Notes: generated by a model from the letters alone, not told the origin. A DNA stretch of 42,968 nt from Clostridiaceae bacterium (GCA_012520855.1 JAAYNO010000056.1:1-42968), one strand, 5' to 3'. Shown: positions 25,154-34,083, counted from the first letter of the stretch. A program made the numbers and translations.

Positions 25154-27004
25154 TCAATAGTTTTCTGCTCTTTTTGCCATTAATTCTTTAAGTCTGTCGA
25201 TATTTTTGCCTGCTATGGTCTTAATCGATGCAGTTAATTGATTGAATAAGTCTTTTATCTGATCCGTTTCCACATAACGTTTAATTTTCATAGTGGTGGT
25301 TTTGATCAATTCTTCAAAACCATAAACATAATATCTGATTGCCTTGTATGCCGGCATAAGCTTGTTGATCTCTTTTATAGCATGATCAAGAAGTTTTTTG
25401 ATTCCGTTTTCATCATCGGGAGAATTTACTACGGCTGTAATCGTTTCTTTATCCAAAACTATTTTTGCACAAATCTCAACGGTACCGTCCTGTGCTGTTT
25501 CTCCCCACACCAGAGATTCTTTCACATAATTCAACTTATTAATATGATTTTCAAGTTCTTCAGGAAAAACCTTCTTCCCGTTTTTAAGGACTATCATGGT
25601 TTTAACACGACCTGTAACCCGTATAAGACCTTTTTTATCAATACATCCCAGATCGCCGGTACGAAACCAGCCATCTTGTAAGACCTCTTTGGTTGCATCT
25701 GGATTCTTCCAGTAACCCAGCATAACATTTTTACCCTGAATAACCAATTCGCCGTTTCCGGCACTATCCGGGTTTGCAATCGCGATTTTTACTCCGGGCA
25801 ATGGGTTGCCGCAAGTACCGGTCTTCCGGACACGGTCATTGCCTCCTGCGACAACAGGTGAAGTTTCTGTAAGTCCATAGCCTTGATAAACCTTTACTCC
25901 TATGTTCTCGTAGAACTTGATTGTCGCTGTTTCCATCGCAGCGCCTCCGGTCACTATAACCCTGAGCTTCCCGCCAAACGGCTCTATCAGCTTTTTAAAA
26001 AGCTTTCTTCTTAAGTCTAGTCCGGCAAACCGGAGAATATTCGCAAAGCCCATAAGAGCCTTAACCTTTTTTTCCAGACCCTTTTTCTTGATTTCATCTT
26101 TTATGCGTCCCATAAATTTATCGAAAATAAGAGGTACACCTACAAGGCAGTCAGGTTTATACTCAGTAAGATTCCTGGCAAGATATTTAAGCCCGTCGCA
26201 AATAGAAATGGTCATGCCTAAATACAACGGGAATAAAAGACCCGTAGTATTTTCAAATGTATGATGCAATGGAAGCACTGAAAGTACCGATTCTCCCGGA
26301 TCGAAACGAACAACTCCTCCAAGGCTCATTATGTCGGAGCATATATTTTTATGGCTGAGCATAACTGCTTTCGATGTGGAAGATGTGCCCGATGTGAACA
26401 GTAAAACGCTTAATTCGTCAGGGTTTATTTCTGTCTCCATATATTCTTTGTGTCCTGAAGCTATCAGCTCTTCACCGCTTTTTATCAGTTCATTAAATGA
26501 ATAGAACCGATTTCCTTTTATATCATCGTTTTCAGGGTTCATACATACAAAAGCTTTTATATTTGTATTTTTTGCAGCAATATTGTCAACAGTCGATTGA
26601 AATGCCTCAGAGTAGAATAAGGCATCGACCTCTCCTCTCTCCAGCATCGATTCAATCTCATTCGGAGGCAGCATTCTGTCAAGAGGAACTGCAATGCCAA
26701 TACCATTGACAACAGCTAAATATGATACAACCCACTCATATCTGTTTTCACCGATTATTGCTGCGTGGCAGTTTTTAAGGCCGATATTTAAAAGAGCGCT
26801 TCCAAGACAATCAACGTCTTTTATAAATTCCCTGTATGTCTTGCTTATAGTTTCAAGTCCAGGTTTGTACCTAAATTTGAATGCTATGTTATCAGAATAC
26901 TTTGATTCGCATTTTTCTAACATGTCCTTTAGAGATTTTATCTCCTGGACATGATAATAAGGTTTTCCTTCGGTAATGTTTATCAGCTTCAACTTTTTGT
27001 TCAT
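25154..27004 (-). CDS. AMP-forming long-chain acyl-CoA synthetase
   Basis: ANL-superfamily adenylating enzyme of 616 residues that activates a carboxylic acid, probably a fatty acid, to acyl-AMP and then acyl-CoA. Core motifs in order: A3 P-loop LLFTSGTSSTSKAVMLSHKN, LPLHHTFENTTGLLFPLYLG, A5 VYQGYGLTETSPVVAGG, A7/A8 GWFRTGDLGCIDKKGLIRVTGRVKTMIVLKNGKKVFPEELEN, and the A10 lysine region TTTMKIKRYV. Length and the FENTTG-type segment fit the long-chain (FadD/FAA) branch. The ATG has AAGGGAG upstream. It is monocistronic with its own terminator. The true chain length and role (lipid uptake, salvage) cannot be told from sequence. Confidence 0.92.
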   Translation of the reverse strand: MNKKLKLINITEGKPYYHVQEIKSLKDMLEKCESKYSDNIAFKFRYKPGLETISKTYREFIKDVDCLGSALLNIGLKNCHAAIIGENRYEWVVSYLAVVNGIGIAVPLDRMLPPNEIESMLERGEVDALFYSEAFQSTVDNIAAKNTNIKAFVCMNPENDDIKGNRFYSFNELIKSGEELIASGHKEYMETEINPDELSVLLFTSGTSSTSKAVMLSHKNICSDIMSLGGVVRFDPGESVLSVLPLHHTFENTTGLLFPLYLGMTISICDGLKYLARNLTEYKPDCLVGVPLIFDKFMGRIKDEIKKKGLEKKVKALMGFANILRFAGLDLRRKLFKKLIEPFGGKLRVIVTGGAAMETATIKFYENIGVKVYQGYGLTETSPVVAGGNDRVRKTGTCGNPLPGVKIAIANPDSAGNGELVIQGKNVMLGYWKNPDATKEVLQDGWFRTGDLGCIDKKGLIRVTGRVKTMIVLKNGKKVFPEELENHINKLNYVKESLVWGETAQDGTVEICAKIVLDKETITAVVNSPDDENGIKKLLDHAIKEINKLMPAYKAIRYYVYGFEELIKTTTMKIKRYVETDQIKDLFNQLTASIKTIAGKNIDRLKELMAKRAENY

Positions 27005-27109
27005 TAATGGGGTCTCCCTTGAAGATATTTCAGAATAACTGCATTTATATCATAACACCCAATGATAAAAAAGTATATAACAAGAGGACTATTAACGGCA
27101 CAAAATATA

Positions 27110-29578
27110 TTATATCCCCAGGAATATTATGCGCAGAGGCAAATAACGCTTTATTCCTATTTCCTTTAATACCTTCTTTTTTAATTCGCTATACGTTCTT
27201 TTCACCATATCGGCTTCCTCGGTCGTGACGCTTTTTTTACCATATCGGACTTTTGAAAATATTTCCGTTATTTTCACAAAAGAATGAGATAAATTATAAT
27301 CATTATCAATTCTAACCGCAAACTCTCCTGGCGATTCGCCCGGATTTAATTTATATCCAATAAGGGACAGCCAGTTAAACATACGGTTGTATCTAATTAG
27401 TACAATTTTCTCTTTTTTATTCCTCCTAAGTCTGATTTCCTTAGCGAATACAATAGCAAGATTGATAATTATGCAGCCAAAAACGATACTGCCTGCGATT
27501 ATACAAAACAGAATAAAATAATTATTCTTTTCTGTCTCTTCTATAGGATCAATATCTGAATGAACGTATTGTCCTGAACTTTGGCTTTGTCTGTAACGCT
27601 CGATCATATCCATATAAGACATGCTCGTATCCCCTGAAAATGAACTGGAAACCGTTCTGTAATCCATGGTTCCGGCATATATCGTAGTCGGTTCGAAAAC
27701 AAGCCACCCAAAGCCTTCAAAATAAACTTCGACCCACGCGTGAGCATTGTTGTTGGTTACTGTATATACATCATCGGAGGTACGTTCGGGCGGCAAAACG
27801 TAACCTTCAACATATCTGGACGGGATCCCCAGTGTTCTAAGCATCACTGCCATAGAAGTTGCATAATATGTGCAATAACCCTCTTTTTTATCAAAAAGAA
27901 AATAGTCCACAAAATCCCTGTCCAATGGCACGTTTTCAGGACTTAACGTATATGTATGGTTTTGCCGCAAATATTTTTCTATGGCTACTGTTTTTTCATA
28001 ATCATTCCTGAGCCCTTTGGTTATCTCATGTGCCAGCTCACTTATCCTTGCTGGTATATTATCCGGTAATAAAGTGTATATGCTATATATTTCTTTTGAG
28101 TCTTTGTTCAAAACTTCTATTCTGTCTATTTTTCGTCCAAGTATCTCTAACTCGGACAGGATATTTTCATTATCTTCCTGAGGTCCTTTATGGCTTAAAT
28201 ATTCTTTTTCCATTTGTATTTGTTTATTACTAAGGATTCTGAGAGCATTTTCGTATAAATTCCCGCTATACCCCAGAGCCTTCTTAAGTAAAGTCTCTCC
28301 GTACATAGGTTGTATATACGACAAATTATAACGGTCTCCTCTTTTTAGTCTGCTGTCACATAGAATTATTCCGCCGTCAAGCTCATAAACCGGCATTATA
28401 TTGCCATTAGCCAGCCTTACCGGCATAATGGGTTTAAGAGGTAAAAATATATTATTTGTTATCATGTTCCTGATCTCAACTTCTATAGAATATGAGGGAA
28501 ATAACAGCATATCAAGTTCGCCGCTCGCAAGGCTGTTCAAAAATTGCTTATCATCTTCTGATTCATATTTGAATATCTCATCAACAGGTATATCAGACCA
28601 ACCATTACGTGTTTCATTGATATCTTTATCATTTACATTTTGAGCTAGAGCATTTGATCTTGTCCATGTACTGTCTTCATACCAAAAATATACCGCACCT
28701 CTCAAATAAGTTCGATTTTTTGTTTTTACTTTAAGAACTTCAATGTTGCTAGGACTTACCGGTCCACCTAAACGCTTGGTTTTTTCATTACTGAAGCCGA
28801 TAGAAGAAAGACTGAAATTTTCAAGCTCAATATAATTAAAACGCTGTTCAAAGTAGGTGAAAACATTGTTTATTCTATCGTCCAGCCAGGGCCACTGGAT
28901 TGGATAATCACTCTTGGGTATAATAAATGCGATCAATACTGGAATTAGCACAACCGGTACGGTGAAAAGCAGCATCTTCCCTAACGGGAAATCTCCTGAA
29001 ACTAAACCCAGCTTTAGTTTTTGCCTGTAGATTTTACTTATATATGATAAAACAGTGAGAATACAAAATATAAGAAATAATAATCTTCCTTCGATTGCAG
29101 TCATAAACCAGGAAAAAAAGAAAAGAGAAAAAACCACACCACTCAGTATATAAAAGCTGTTGTATTTATTCAATAAAAACAAAACTACGACAGAAGCTAT
29201 AAGCGTTATTACTATCAGGGAAATTTCATCATAATGGGAGGTATCAGTATTTATTGGCATATTATTCGTGATTCTTTGCCACAGCCTCAATAAGCCTTCA
29301 AATTCTTTTATGACAGCTTTTAAAAATGATCCTTCTATAAAGCATAAAACAACAGTTAATGCAATAGCGATAACAAAGCTTATGACAGCGACTCTGGAGG
29401 CTGTATGAGATAAAGACAGAAGAAATACGATCCCATATATAAGCAGAGAAAAAGCAAAGAATTTAAAAAATCTCAGCCCGTCATAAATAATAGTCCCCAT
29501 CAAACCTGATATGACCACTGTGTAAAATAAACCTATTATAAACCCGGAAACACCGCCCAGTTTATGCTTCAAGAACAT
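27110..29578 (-). CDS. Transglutaminase-like membrane protein (DUF3488/DUF4129 type)
   Basis: An 822-residue membrane protein resembling TgpA-type transglutaminase-like proteins. The N-terminal ~200 residues hold about six membrane segments. A long extracytoplasmic part contains a transglutaminase core with the catalytic Cys in KEGYCTYYATSMAVMLRTLGIPSRYVEGYV, the His in NNNAHAWVEVYFEGFGWLVFEPT, and Glu at the usual third position. One more membrane helix (NNYFILFCIIAGSIVFGCIIINLAIVF) leads to a cytoplasmic DUF4129-like tail. The ORF track starts at 29665. I choose ATG 29578, after GGAAGGGG, overlapping the DUF58 stop by 17 bp. TTG 29572 is an alternative. It is the last gene of a moxR-DUF58-transglutaminase operon whose substrate is unknown. 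Confidence 0.9.
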   Translation of the reverse strand: MFLKHKLGGVSGFIIGLFYTVVISGLMGTIIYDGLRFFKFFAFSLLIYGIVFLLSLSHTASRVAVISFVIAIALTVVLCFIEGSFLKAVIKEFEGLLRLWQRITNNMPINTDTSHYDEISLIVITLIASVVVLFLLNKYNSFYILSGVVFSLFFFSWFMTAIEGRLLFLIFCILTVLSYISKIYRQKLKLGLVSGDFPLGKMLLFTVPVVLIPVLIAFIIPKSDYPIQWPWLDDRINNVFTYFEQRFNYIELENFSLSSIGFSNEKTKRLGGPVSPSNIEVLKVKTKNRTYLRGAVYFWYEDSTWTRSNALAQNVNDKDINETRNGWSDIPVDEIFKYESEDDKQFLNSLASGELDMLLFPSYSIEVEIRNMITNNIFLPLKPIMPVRLANGNIMPVYELDGGIILCDSRLKRGDRYNLSYIQPMYGETLLKKALGYSGNLYENALRILSNKQIQMEKEYLSHKGPQEDNENILSELEILGRKIDRIEVLNKDSKEIYSIYTLLPDNIPARISELAHEITKGLRNDYEKTVAIEKYLRQNHTYTLSPENVPLDRDFVDYFLFDKKEGYCTYYATSMAVMLRTLGIPSRYVEGYVLPPERTSDDVYTVTNNNAHAWVEVYFEGFGWLVFEPTTIYAGTMDYRTVSSSFSGDTSMSYMDMIERYRQSQSSGQYVHSDIDPIEETEKNNYFILFCIIAGSIVFGCIIINLAIVFAKEIRLRRNKKEKIVLIRYNRMFNWLSLIGYKLNPGESPGEFAVRIDNDYNLSHSFVKITEIFSKVRYGKKSVTTEEADMVKRTYSELKKKVLKEIGIKRYLPLRIIFLGI

Positions 29579-30851
29579 TTGCCCCTTCCGCAGAAATATT
29601 ATTTTTTTCTTCAGTCTCATAATTATCAGCCGATATAATCGAAGGCACCAGCCTATATGCATCAATATCGCTTCTCGCTAAAACATCGGATATATCCCGC
29701 CATTTCGGCTCATCAAAATCAATGCCTTCAAACTGAACAAAGTACAGTTGTATATCAAAACCCCTGTTTTTCAACTTAAGTAGCTTTTCAACAACTTCTG
29801 CATTGAGCTTTACAGTAAAAACAAACAATAGATTGCCGTACTGCTCATTTTCAATGAAATAATCAAGGGTTCGAATAAAGTCATGATCCTGGTTGAACTT
29901 TACCTCGGATAAAATATTGTATACATTTTTGAAATCGAGTGGCGAAGAAGCTCTTATTGTTTGAGGTTCTCCTTTAAAGAAACATAATTTGAGTGACATA
30001 TTTCGGTTCAGATGATGGTTTATATTGGAAACAAGCTCTTCAATAAGGCAGTCTTCCCTTAAGAGTGAAGGTTCATCAAGCAAATCATGCTTATGCAAAT
30101 CCAGTATGAACATAGAATCATTATCCTGTTCATTTCTCGTTTCTTTTACCATGTATTTATTGAGCTTGGAGGAAACCTTCCAGTGTATTTTCCTGTAACT
30201 GTCCCCATAAGCATAATCCCGTATATTTACAAGCTCGTCATTACCCGTTTCAATATGCTCTCTTGTACGGGAGCCTTCTGTAATTCTTGAGATAGGATCT
30301 CCAAGAGAATGTATCTCAACGATCCTGGGTCTTACCAGAATACTCTTCTTATCAATAGGATATATGGTAAAAGTAAATAATCCCAATAAATCGCTTAACT
30401 CTATAGAGCTCACTCCTATGTCATAGAGCCCCCTGTAGTATAAAGGCATATCATAATCAAAATCTCGTTTAGAAAATGGAGGTAATGACAATCTCATGCT
30501 TTTCATTTTTTTGCATAATACCTGTCCTTCAATATACATATTTACAGTAATATATGGAATATAAAAAATCGAAGCGTTTTCCAGATGCAGCTTGTATTGA
30601 GCACAAGACCCCTTTACAAAAATCCTTCCATTTAATTGCTGGCTGACTTTAAGCTGAACATATATTACGACAAGATGTAATAACGATATTACGGGTAATG
30701 CAATGGATAAATATAAAAGCATGAACGGAAAAAACCCCCCGAAAAAGTAGGCATAAACCAGACATGCTAACACTGCGAGACAATAACGGATGATATTTGA
30801 CTCTCTGTTGAATTTTTCTTTTTCTGATATAGAAAGACTCTTTAAACCCAT
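29562..30851 (-). CDS. DUF58 domain protein
   Basis: A 429-residue protein with two hydrophobic segments near residues 22-60 (YCLAVLACLVYAYFFGGFFPFMLLYLSIALPVISLLHLVVIYVQL), then a soluble part with the DUF58 signature ELVNIRDYAYGDSYRKIHWKVSSKLNKYMVKE at about 207-238 and a von Willebrand-A-like fold after it (SMFILDLHKHD). DUF58 proteins almost always sit beside MoxR ATPases and are thought to work as an assembly or metal-insertion pair. The family function is not firmly established. The ATG at 30851 has GAAGGA upstream. It lies 28 bp after moxR and overlaps the transglutaminase-like gene. Confidence 0.92.
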   Translation of the reverse strand: MGLKSLSISEKEKFNRESNIIRYCLAVLACLVYAYFFGGFFPFMLLYLSIALPVISLLHLVVIYVQLKVSQQLNGRIFVKGSCAQYKLHLENASIFYIPYITVNMYIEGQVLCKKMKSMRLSLPPFSKRDFDYDMPLYYRGLYDIGVSSIELSDLLGLFTFTIYPIDKKSILVRPRIVEIHSLGDPISRITEGSRTREHIETGNDELVNIRDYAYGDSYRKIHWKVSSKLNKYMVKETRNEQDNDSMFILDLHKHDLLDEPSLLREDCLIEELVSNINHHLNRNMSLKLCFFKGEPQTIRASSPLDFKNVYNILSEVKFNQDHDFIRTLDYFIENEQYGNLLFVFTVKLNAEVVEKLLKLKNRGFDIQLYFVQFEGIDFDEPKWRDISDVLARSDIDAYRLVPSIISADNYETEEKNNISAEGANVLEA

Positions 30852-30879
30852 CTGGATATTTTCCTTCGTCGGATTATAC

Positions 30880-31830
30880 TTATACCTTAGCTTTTACAGG
30901 AATAATCTGGCGTTTGATTATTTCATGAATTATATTCTCATTCGTTATTCGCTTGATTTTGGCTTCCTGTTTAAGCATAAGCCTGTGACTCAGTACTGGT
31001 ACCGCAAGATCCCTTATGTCCTCAGGAATGACATAATCTCTCCCATCATAGGCAGCTGATGCCTGGGCAGCCCTGAACAAGCTTATAGACGCACGGGGGC
31101 TGCAGCCTAATGATACCTGTTCGTGTCTTCTGGTTGCTGAAATCAAATCAACAATATATGAAGCAAGGCTTTCATCTACTCTTACATTTTTAACAAACAT
31201 CTGAAGCTCATTTAATTCCTCCAGTGATGCTACCGATTCCAATACATGCAGCGGGTTATTTTTTTGGAATCTAAAAAGTATGCTTGCTTCTTCAGCTTTG
31301 GTCGGGTACCCTATTGATATTTTCATTAAGAAACGATCCAGCTGTGCCTCGGGCAACGGATAAGTTCCCATATATTCGACGGGATTCTGGGTTGCGATCA
31401 CCATAAAAGGCTTTGGGAGCTTATATGTTTTTCCGTCTACAGTTACCTGCTTCTCTTCCATAGCCTCCAGCATGCTTGCCTGAGTCTTGGGCGAAGTTCT
31501 GTTTATTTCATCAGCCAGAATAATATTGCTCATAATATTCCCGCTTCTGTATTCAAAATCATTTATTTTTTGATTGTATATCGTAAAACCTGTAATATCT
31601 GATGGCAGAATATCAGGTGTGAACTGGATACGATTAAAGGAAAGCCTGACAGATTTTGCCATGGCGTAGGCCATTGTTGTTTTACCTATACCGGGTACAT
31701 CTTCCAGGAGAATATGCCCTTCGGCTGCCAGTGCAATGACCATGAGCTTGGAAGACATCTCTTTCCCCACTATAATTTTTGACATGTTTTCTACGATTTT
31801 TCTCATTATGTTGTTTTTGTTATCATTCAT
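30880..31830 (-). CDS. MoxR family AAA+ ATPase
   Basis: AAA+ ATPase of 316 residues and the MoxR subfamily, often a chaperone-like partner of DUF58/VWA proteins. Walker A is LLEDVPGIGKTTMAYA, Walker B NIILADEINRTSPKTQASMLEAMEEKQVTVDG, with sensor 1 VIATQNPVEYMGTYPLPEAQLDRFLMKI and the C-terminal lid GCSPRASISLFRAAQASAAYDGRDYVIPEDIRDLAVPVLSHRL. The ORF track starts with GTG at 31845. I prefer ATG at 31830 (MNDNKNNIMRK), with a weak TATAGG upstream. It heads the moxR-DUF58-transglutaminase operon. Confidence 0.94.
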   Translation of the reverse strand: MNDNKNNIMRKIVENMSKIIVGKEMSSKLMVIALAAEGHILLEDVPGIGKTTMAYAMAKSVRLSFNRIQFTPDILPSDITGFTIYNQKINDFEYRSGNIMSNIILADEINRTSPKTQASMLEAMEEKQVTVDGKTYKLPKPFMVIATQNPVEYMGTYPLPEAQLDRFLMKISIGYPTKAEEASILFRFQKNNPLHVLESVASLEELNELQMFVKNVRVDESLASYIVDLISATRRHEQVSLGCSPRASISLFRAAQASAAYDGRDYVIPEDIRDLAVPVLSHRLMLKQEAKIKRITNENIIHEIIKRQIIPVKAKV

Positions 31831-32016
31831 AATATACCTATACACCGCTTGCGCACAAAACCTATGGGAAATATATATTCCGCTTCAAAGTTCAGACAGC
31901 AAGCCTGCAGGCTGCATGAATAGCCCGCCTGTTCCCCTTTCCCGTATCATTCAACTCTCAGCCAGAACTCCTTAAAATTGTATATATATATTCTACCAGT
32001 TCCATTTATTAAGGTG

Positions 32017-32038
32017 AAGCAATAAAATTGCTTTTTTT
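32017..32038 (+). terminator. Orphan intrinsic terminator on the plus strand
   Basis: AAGCAAT-AAA-ATTGCTT followed by a run of Ts. It points right, but no plus-strand gene precedes it, so it may end antisense transcription from the moxR region or a small unannotated RNA. Confidence 0.55.
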
Positions 32039-32084
32039 GTCATTTTTTTATTGTTTATTTTGTTCAATATAACTACAAACAATT

Positions 32085-32113
32085 AAGGCTCCCGGAAATC
32101 TTCCGGGAGCCTT
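32085..32113 (-). terminator. Terminator of tRNA-Leu
   Basis: Thirteen-base perfect stem AAGGCTCCCGGAA/TTCCGGGAGCCTT with a 3-nt loop right after the tRNA 3' end. The following minus-strand tract TTAATTGTTTG is moderately T-rich. Confidence 0.85.
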
Positions 32114-32199
32114 GGTGCGAAAGGCGGGATTTGAACCCGCACGCCCTTGCGGACACTAGAACCTGAATCTAGCGAGTCTGCCAATTCCACCACTTTCGC
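32113..32199 (-). tRNA. tRNA-Leu (anticodon CAG)
   Basis: An 87-nt class II tRNA on the minus strand. The acceptor stem GCGAAAG/CTTTCGC is perfect, the discriminator is A and CCA is encoded. The anticodon arm CTAGA-TTCAGGT-TCTAG gives CAG, reading CUG leucine codons. The long variable arm (TGTCCGCAAGGGCG) and the T arm GCGGG-TTCAAAT-CCCGC are complete. It is a single tRNA gene with its own promoter and terminator. Confidence 0.97.
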
Positions 32200-32218
32200 A
32201 TGAATTAGCGCATAGATT

Positions 32219-32247
32219 AGTATACATGAAAAATGCCCTGGAAACAA
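32219..32247 (-). promoter_or_regulatory. Promoter of tRNA-Leu
   Basis: On the minus strand TTGTTT, 17 nt, TATACT, about 20 bp before the tRNA 5' end. It overlaps one arm of the hairpin at 32237-32275. Confidence 0.6.
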
Positions 32248-32275
32248 GCCCGAAATTGAAAAAATCGTTTCCAGG
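32237..32275 (-). terminator. Probable terminator of the DUF2284 gene
   Basis: CCTGGAAAC pairs with GTTTCCAGG around a 21-nt loop, and on the minus strand GGGCATTTTTC follows. It lies 117 bp after the DUF2284 stop and overlaps the tRNA promoter. Confidence 0.5.
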
Positions 32276-32391
32276 CTTATATTGCCATGCATACATATAA
32301 ATAGCAGGTTCACCGAGTTTAATAGAGATTGGGTTGGTAGGTCACCTCTAATATTGTTTGAATGTCATTCTTACCGTAACTAAGCCTATTC

Positions 32392-32898
32392 TTAATCAAT
32401 AAATACAGCAGAGTACCAATTTGTAGTTTCAGACATATCTTTTAATGTATCAATGGGAAGGCCGAATTGCCTTACTGTTTTGAACACATCAATTCCTACA
32501 CTGTGAAAAGCAGGTCTGGCTTTTTTCGGATTGGCACACTTTGCGCCTGAAAAACCTGTGCACTTTTCGCAGCAGGCGCAATCGCTCATGGAAAAAGCAA
32601 AATAGTAGCCGTCCAAAAAGGCCTGCCGTTCTATTTCAAATGATACATCCTGCGAGATTTTCTTATCGGTGGAATGAATTATTATGCCTCGTCTATATTT
32701 TTTCAGAACCTTTTCATATTCCCATGGCATCAATGAGCCTTTTCTCGATGGACAGGTATGGCCAAAGCCCCAGTCAGAACAGCCAAACATGCATTTCAGA
32801 ATAGTTCTTGAGTCAAACGCAATCTGGTCTGTCGCGAACTCTACGGCATGATCAGCACCCAATTCAAGGGCTAGTTTTATGTACTTATCCAAATTCAT
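32392..32898 (-). CDS. DUF2284 cysteine-rich metal-binding protein
   Basis: A 168-residue protein rich in cysteine, with CMFGCSDWGFGHTCP at about 39-53 and CACCEKCTGFSGAKCANPKKARPA at about 109-132, the pattern of the DUF2284 predicted metal-binding family of anaerobes. It probably binds a metal or Fe-S centre, and its function is unknown. The ORF track extends the start to 32967, but those residues (HRGAQCAP) come from a GC palindrome repeat. The ATG at 32898 follows GGAGGAACAC and gives MNLDKYIKLALELGADHAVEF. The gene stands alone and is followed by a hairpin before tRNA-Leu. Confidence 0.9.
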   Translation of the reverse strand: MNLDKYIKLALELGADHAVEFATDQIAFDSRTILKCMFGCSDWGFGHTCPSRKGSLMPWEYEKVLKKYRRGIIIHSTDKKISQDVSFEIERQAFLDGYYFAFSMSDCACCEKCTGFSGAKCANPKKARPAFHSVGIDVFKTVRQFGLPIDTLKDMSETTNWYSAVFID

Positions 32899-32916
32899 GT
32901 GTTCCTCCAATAAAAC

Positions 32917-32935
32917 GGGCGCGCATTGCGCGCCC
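32917..32935. repeat. Short GC palindrome, copy 2
   Basis: GGGCGCGC-ATT-GCGCGCCC, an 8-bp stem and 3-nt loop between AAAAC and CCTA, like the copy at 4962-4978. It sits 9 bp upstream of the DUF2284 ribosome binding site, so it would form a stable hairpin in that leader. Confidence 0.75.
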
Positions 32936-32979
32936 CTATGCTTGATATTAAATGTCATTCTGTGCAAGTCTCCCGGCTA

Positions 32980-33888
32980 TTACGGACTTACGCTTTCAAT
33001 TATATTAACAACTGCGTCATGCAGGAATTCTCCCTCCTGCAGTTCAACCAGACAGAAGAAAAAGAATCCTGCCAAAGCCAATAATACCAGTATAACTGTC
33101 GGAAGCGCTTTTAATTTTCTCATGGTAAGCTTTAAGCTTAAAGTATATATAAGGGCTGCTATTGCAGCAGTGAAGAGCGCTATTCTCTGGGCATCTTCGG
33201 TGAACCTCGGATAATCATAAGTTGGATGGACAAGTAAAAAGTATGCCCAAACGCCTACAGCTACCAATAGAATAAACCACAAAGCTGTAAAAATCCAAGG
33301 AAATTTTTTCTTTTTTACTACTTCAGTCTGAGGCTGAGTTCCACTGGTTTGTACTGATTGAGGATAATATGGCGATTGATACTGCGGCTGCGGTTGTGGT
33401 TGTGCTGCCGGCTGAGGTTGTACTGCCGGTTGTGGTTGTGCTGCCGGCTGAGGTTGTATTGCCGGTTGTGGCTGTTGTATAGGTTGCTGTACCGGCTGAG
33501 TATATGTATTCTGAGGTTGTTGAGTTGCTGGTTCAGCAGTTTCAGATTTAACGGGAGAATCAGTTTCAGCTATTATTGGTTCTGTAACCGATTCATCAAT
33601 TTTCTCAGCATCAGATTCTGAAATTTGATCTGCCAGTTCGGTTTCTTCAATTGTTGTTTCATTTATTGGTTCGTCATTTGTTATCTGCTCTTCTTCAATG
33701 GCAGATATATCGCTGGTGATATTCTCTTCACTGACCTGCGCATTTATCGGCTCTTGTTCCTTTTCTTCAGGTTGTGGAACAGATTCAGGCACCGACACAG
33801 GTTCTTGCTTTTGACCGCATTTAGAACAAAATAGCGCAGTCATGGATAGCTTGTTACCACAGGAATCACAGAACTTGAAATCGCTCAT
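32980..33888 (-). CDS. Zinc-ribbon membrane protein with Pro/Gln repeat
   Basis: A 302-residue protein of unknown function. An N-terminal double-CxxC zinc ribbon (FKFCDSCGNKLSMTALFCSKCGQKQ, residues 4-28) is followed by a long acidic, Glu/Thr-rich linker to about 118. Next come a Pro/Gln repeat (QPQPA units, about 137-170) and a C-terminal part with three hydrophobic helices (FPWIFTALWFILLVAVGVWAYFLLV, IALFTAAIAALIYTLSL, ALPTVILVLLALAGFFFFCLV). This suggests an integral membrane protein with the ribbon and linker in the cytoplasm. The start at 33888 follows GAGGAGGTTTATC, while the ORF track used 33903. Similar architectures are frequent in Firmicutes, but I know no assigned role. Confidence 0.88.
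   Translation of the reverse strand: MSDFKFCDSCGNKLSMTALFCSKCGQKQEPVSVPESVPQPEEKEQEPINAQVSEENITSDISAIEEEQITNDEPINETTIEETELADQISESDAEKIDESVTEPIIAETDSPVKSETAEPATQQPQNTYTQPVQQPIQQPQPAIQPQPAAQPQPAVQPQPAAQPQPQPQYQSPYYPQSVQTSGTQPQTEVVKKKKFPWIFTALWFILLVAVGVWAYFLLVHPTYDYPRFTEDAQRIALFTAAIAALIYTLSLKLTMRKLKALPTVILVLLALAGFFFFCLVELQEGEFLHDAVVNIIESVSP
33392..33472. repeat. 18-bp minisatellite inside the zinc-ribbon gene
   Basis: Units of 18 bp (GGTTGTGGTTGTGCTGCC and GGCTGAGGTTGTACTGCC types on the + strand) alternate in a 36-bp higher-order pattern and encode QPQPA repeats. Copies are nearly identical, so length variation without frameshift is possible. Confidence 0.8.
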
Positions 33889-33925
33889 GATAAACCTCCT
33901 CAAAAATTATTGGTGCGCTAAAAAA

Positions 33926-33955
33926 ATTGTATCATTTTATACAGCCTTATTTCAA
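33926..33955 (-). promoter_or_regulatory. Sigma-A-type promoter of the zinc-ribbon gene
   Basis: On the minus strand TTGAAA, an 18-nt spacer and TACAAT, about 38 bp before the start codon. Confidence 0.55.
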
Positions 33956-34083
33956 CCAATATTTCCCTTAGCCTTCACGTCATAATTTTAGAATTAATTA
34001 TTATTTTTCATCATTTTAAATTACTGCTGTAAATAAATAAACATTTACATGAACGAAGCGGTTTTATAAAATTAGCGGTAAGA

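Noticed and set aside
31736-31975. 79-residue plus-strand ORF with hydrophobic stretch
   Set aside because: It mostly overlaps moxR in antisense, and its hydrophobic part mirrors the other strand. No start signal is seen.
32083-32313. 76-residue minus-strand ORF
   Set aside because: It covers tRNA-Leu and its terminator, so it is not a protein gene.
32899-32967. N-terminal extension of the DUF2284 ORF
   Set aside because: It is encoded by a GC palindrome repeat and lies upstream of a strong ribosome binding site for the internal ATG.
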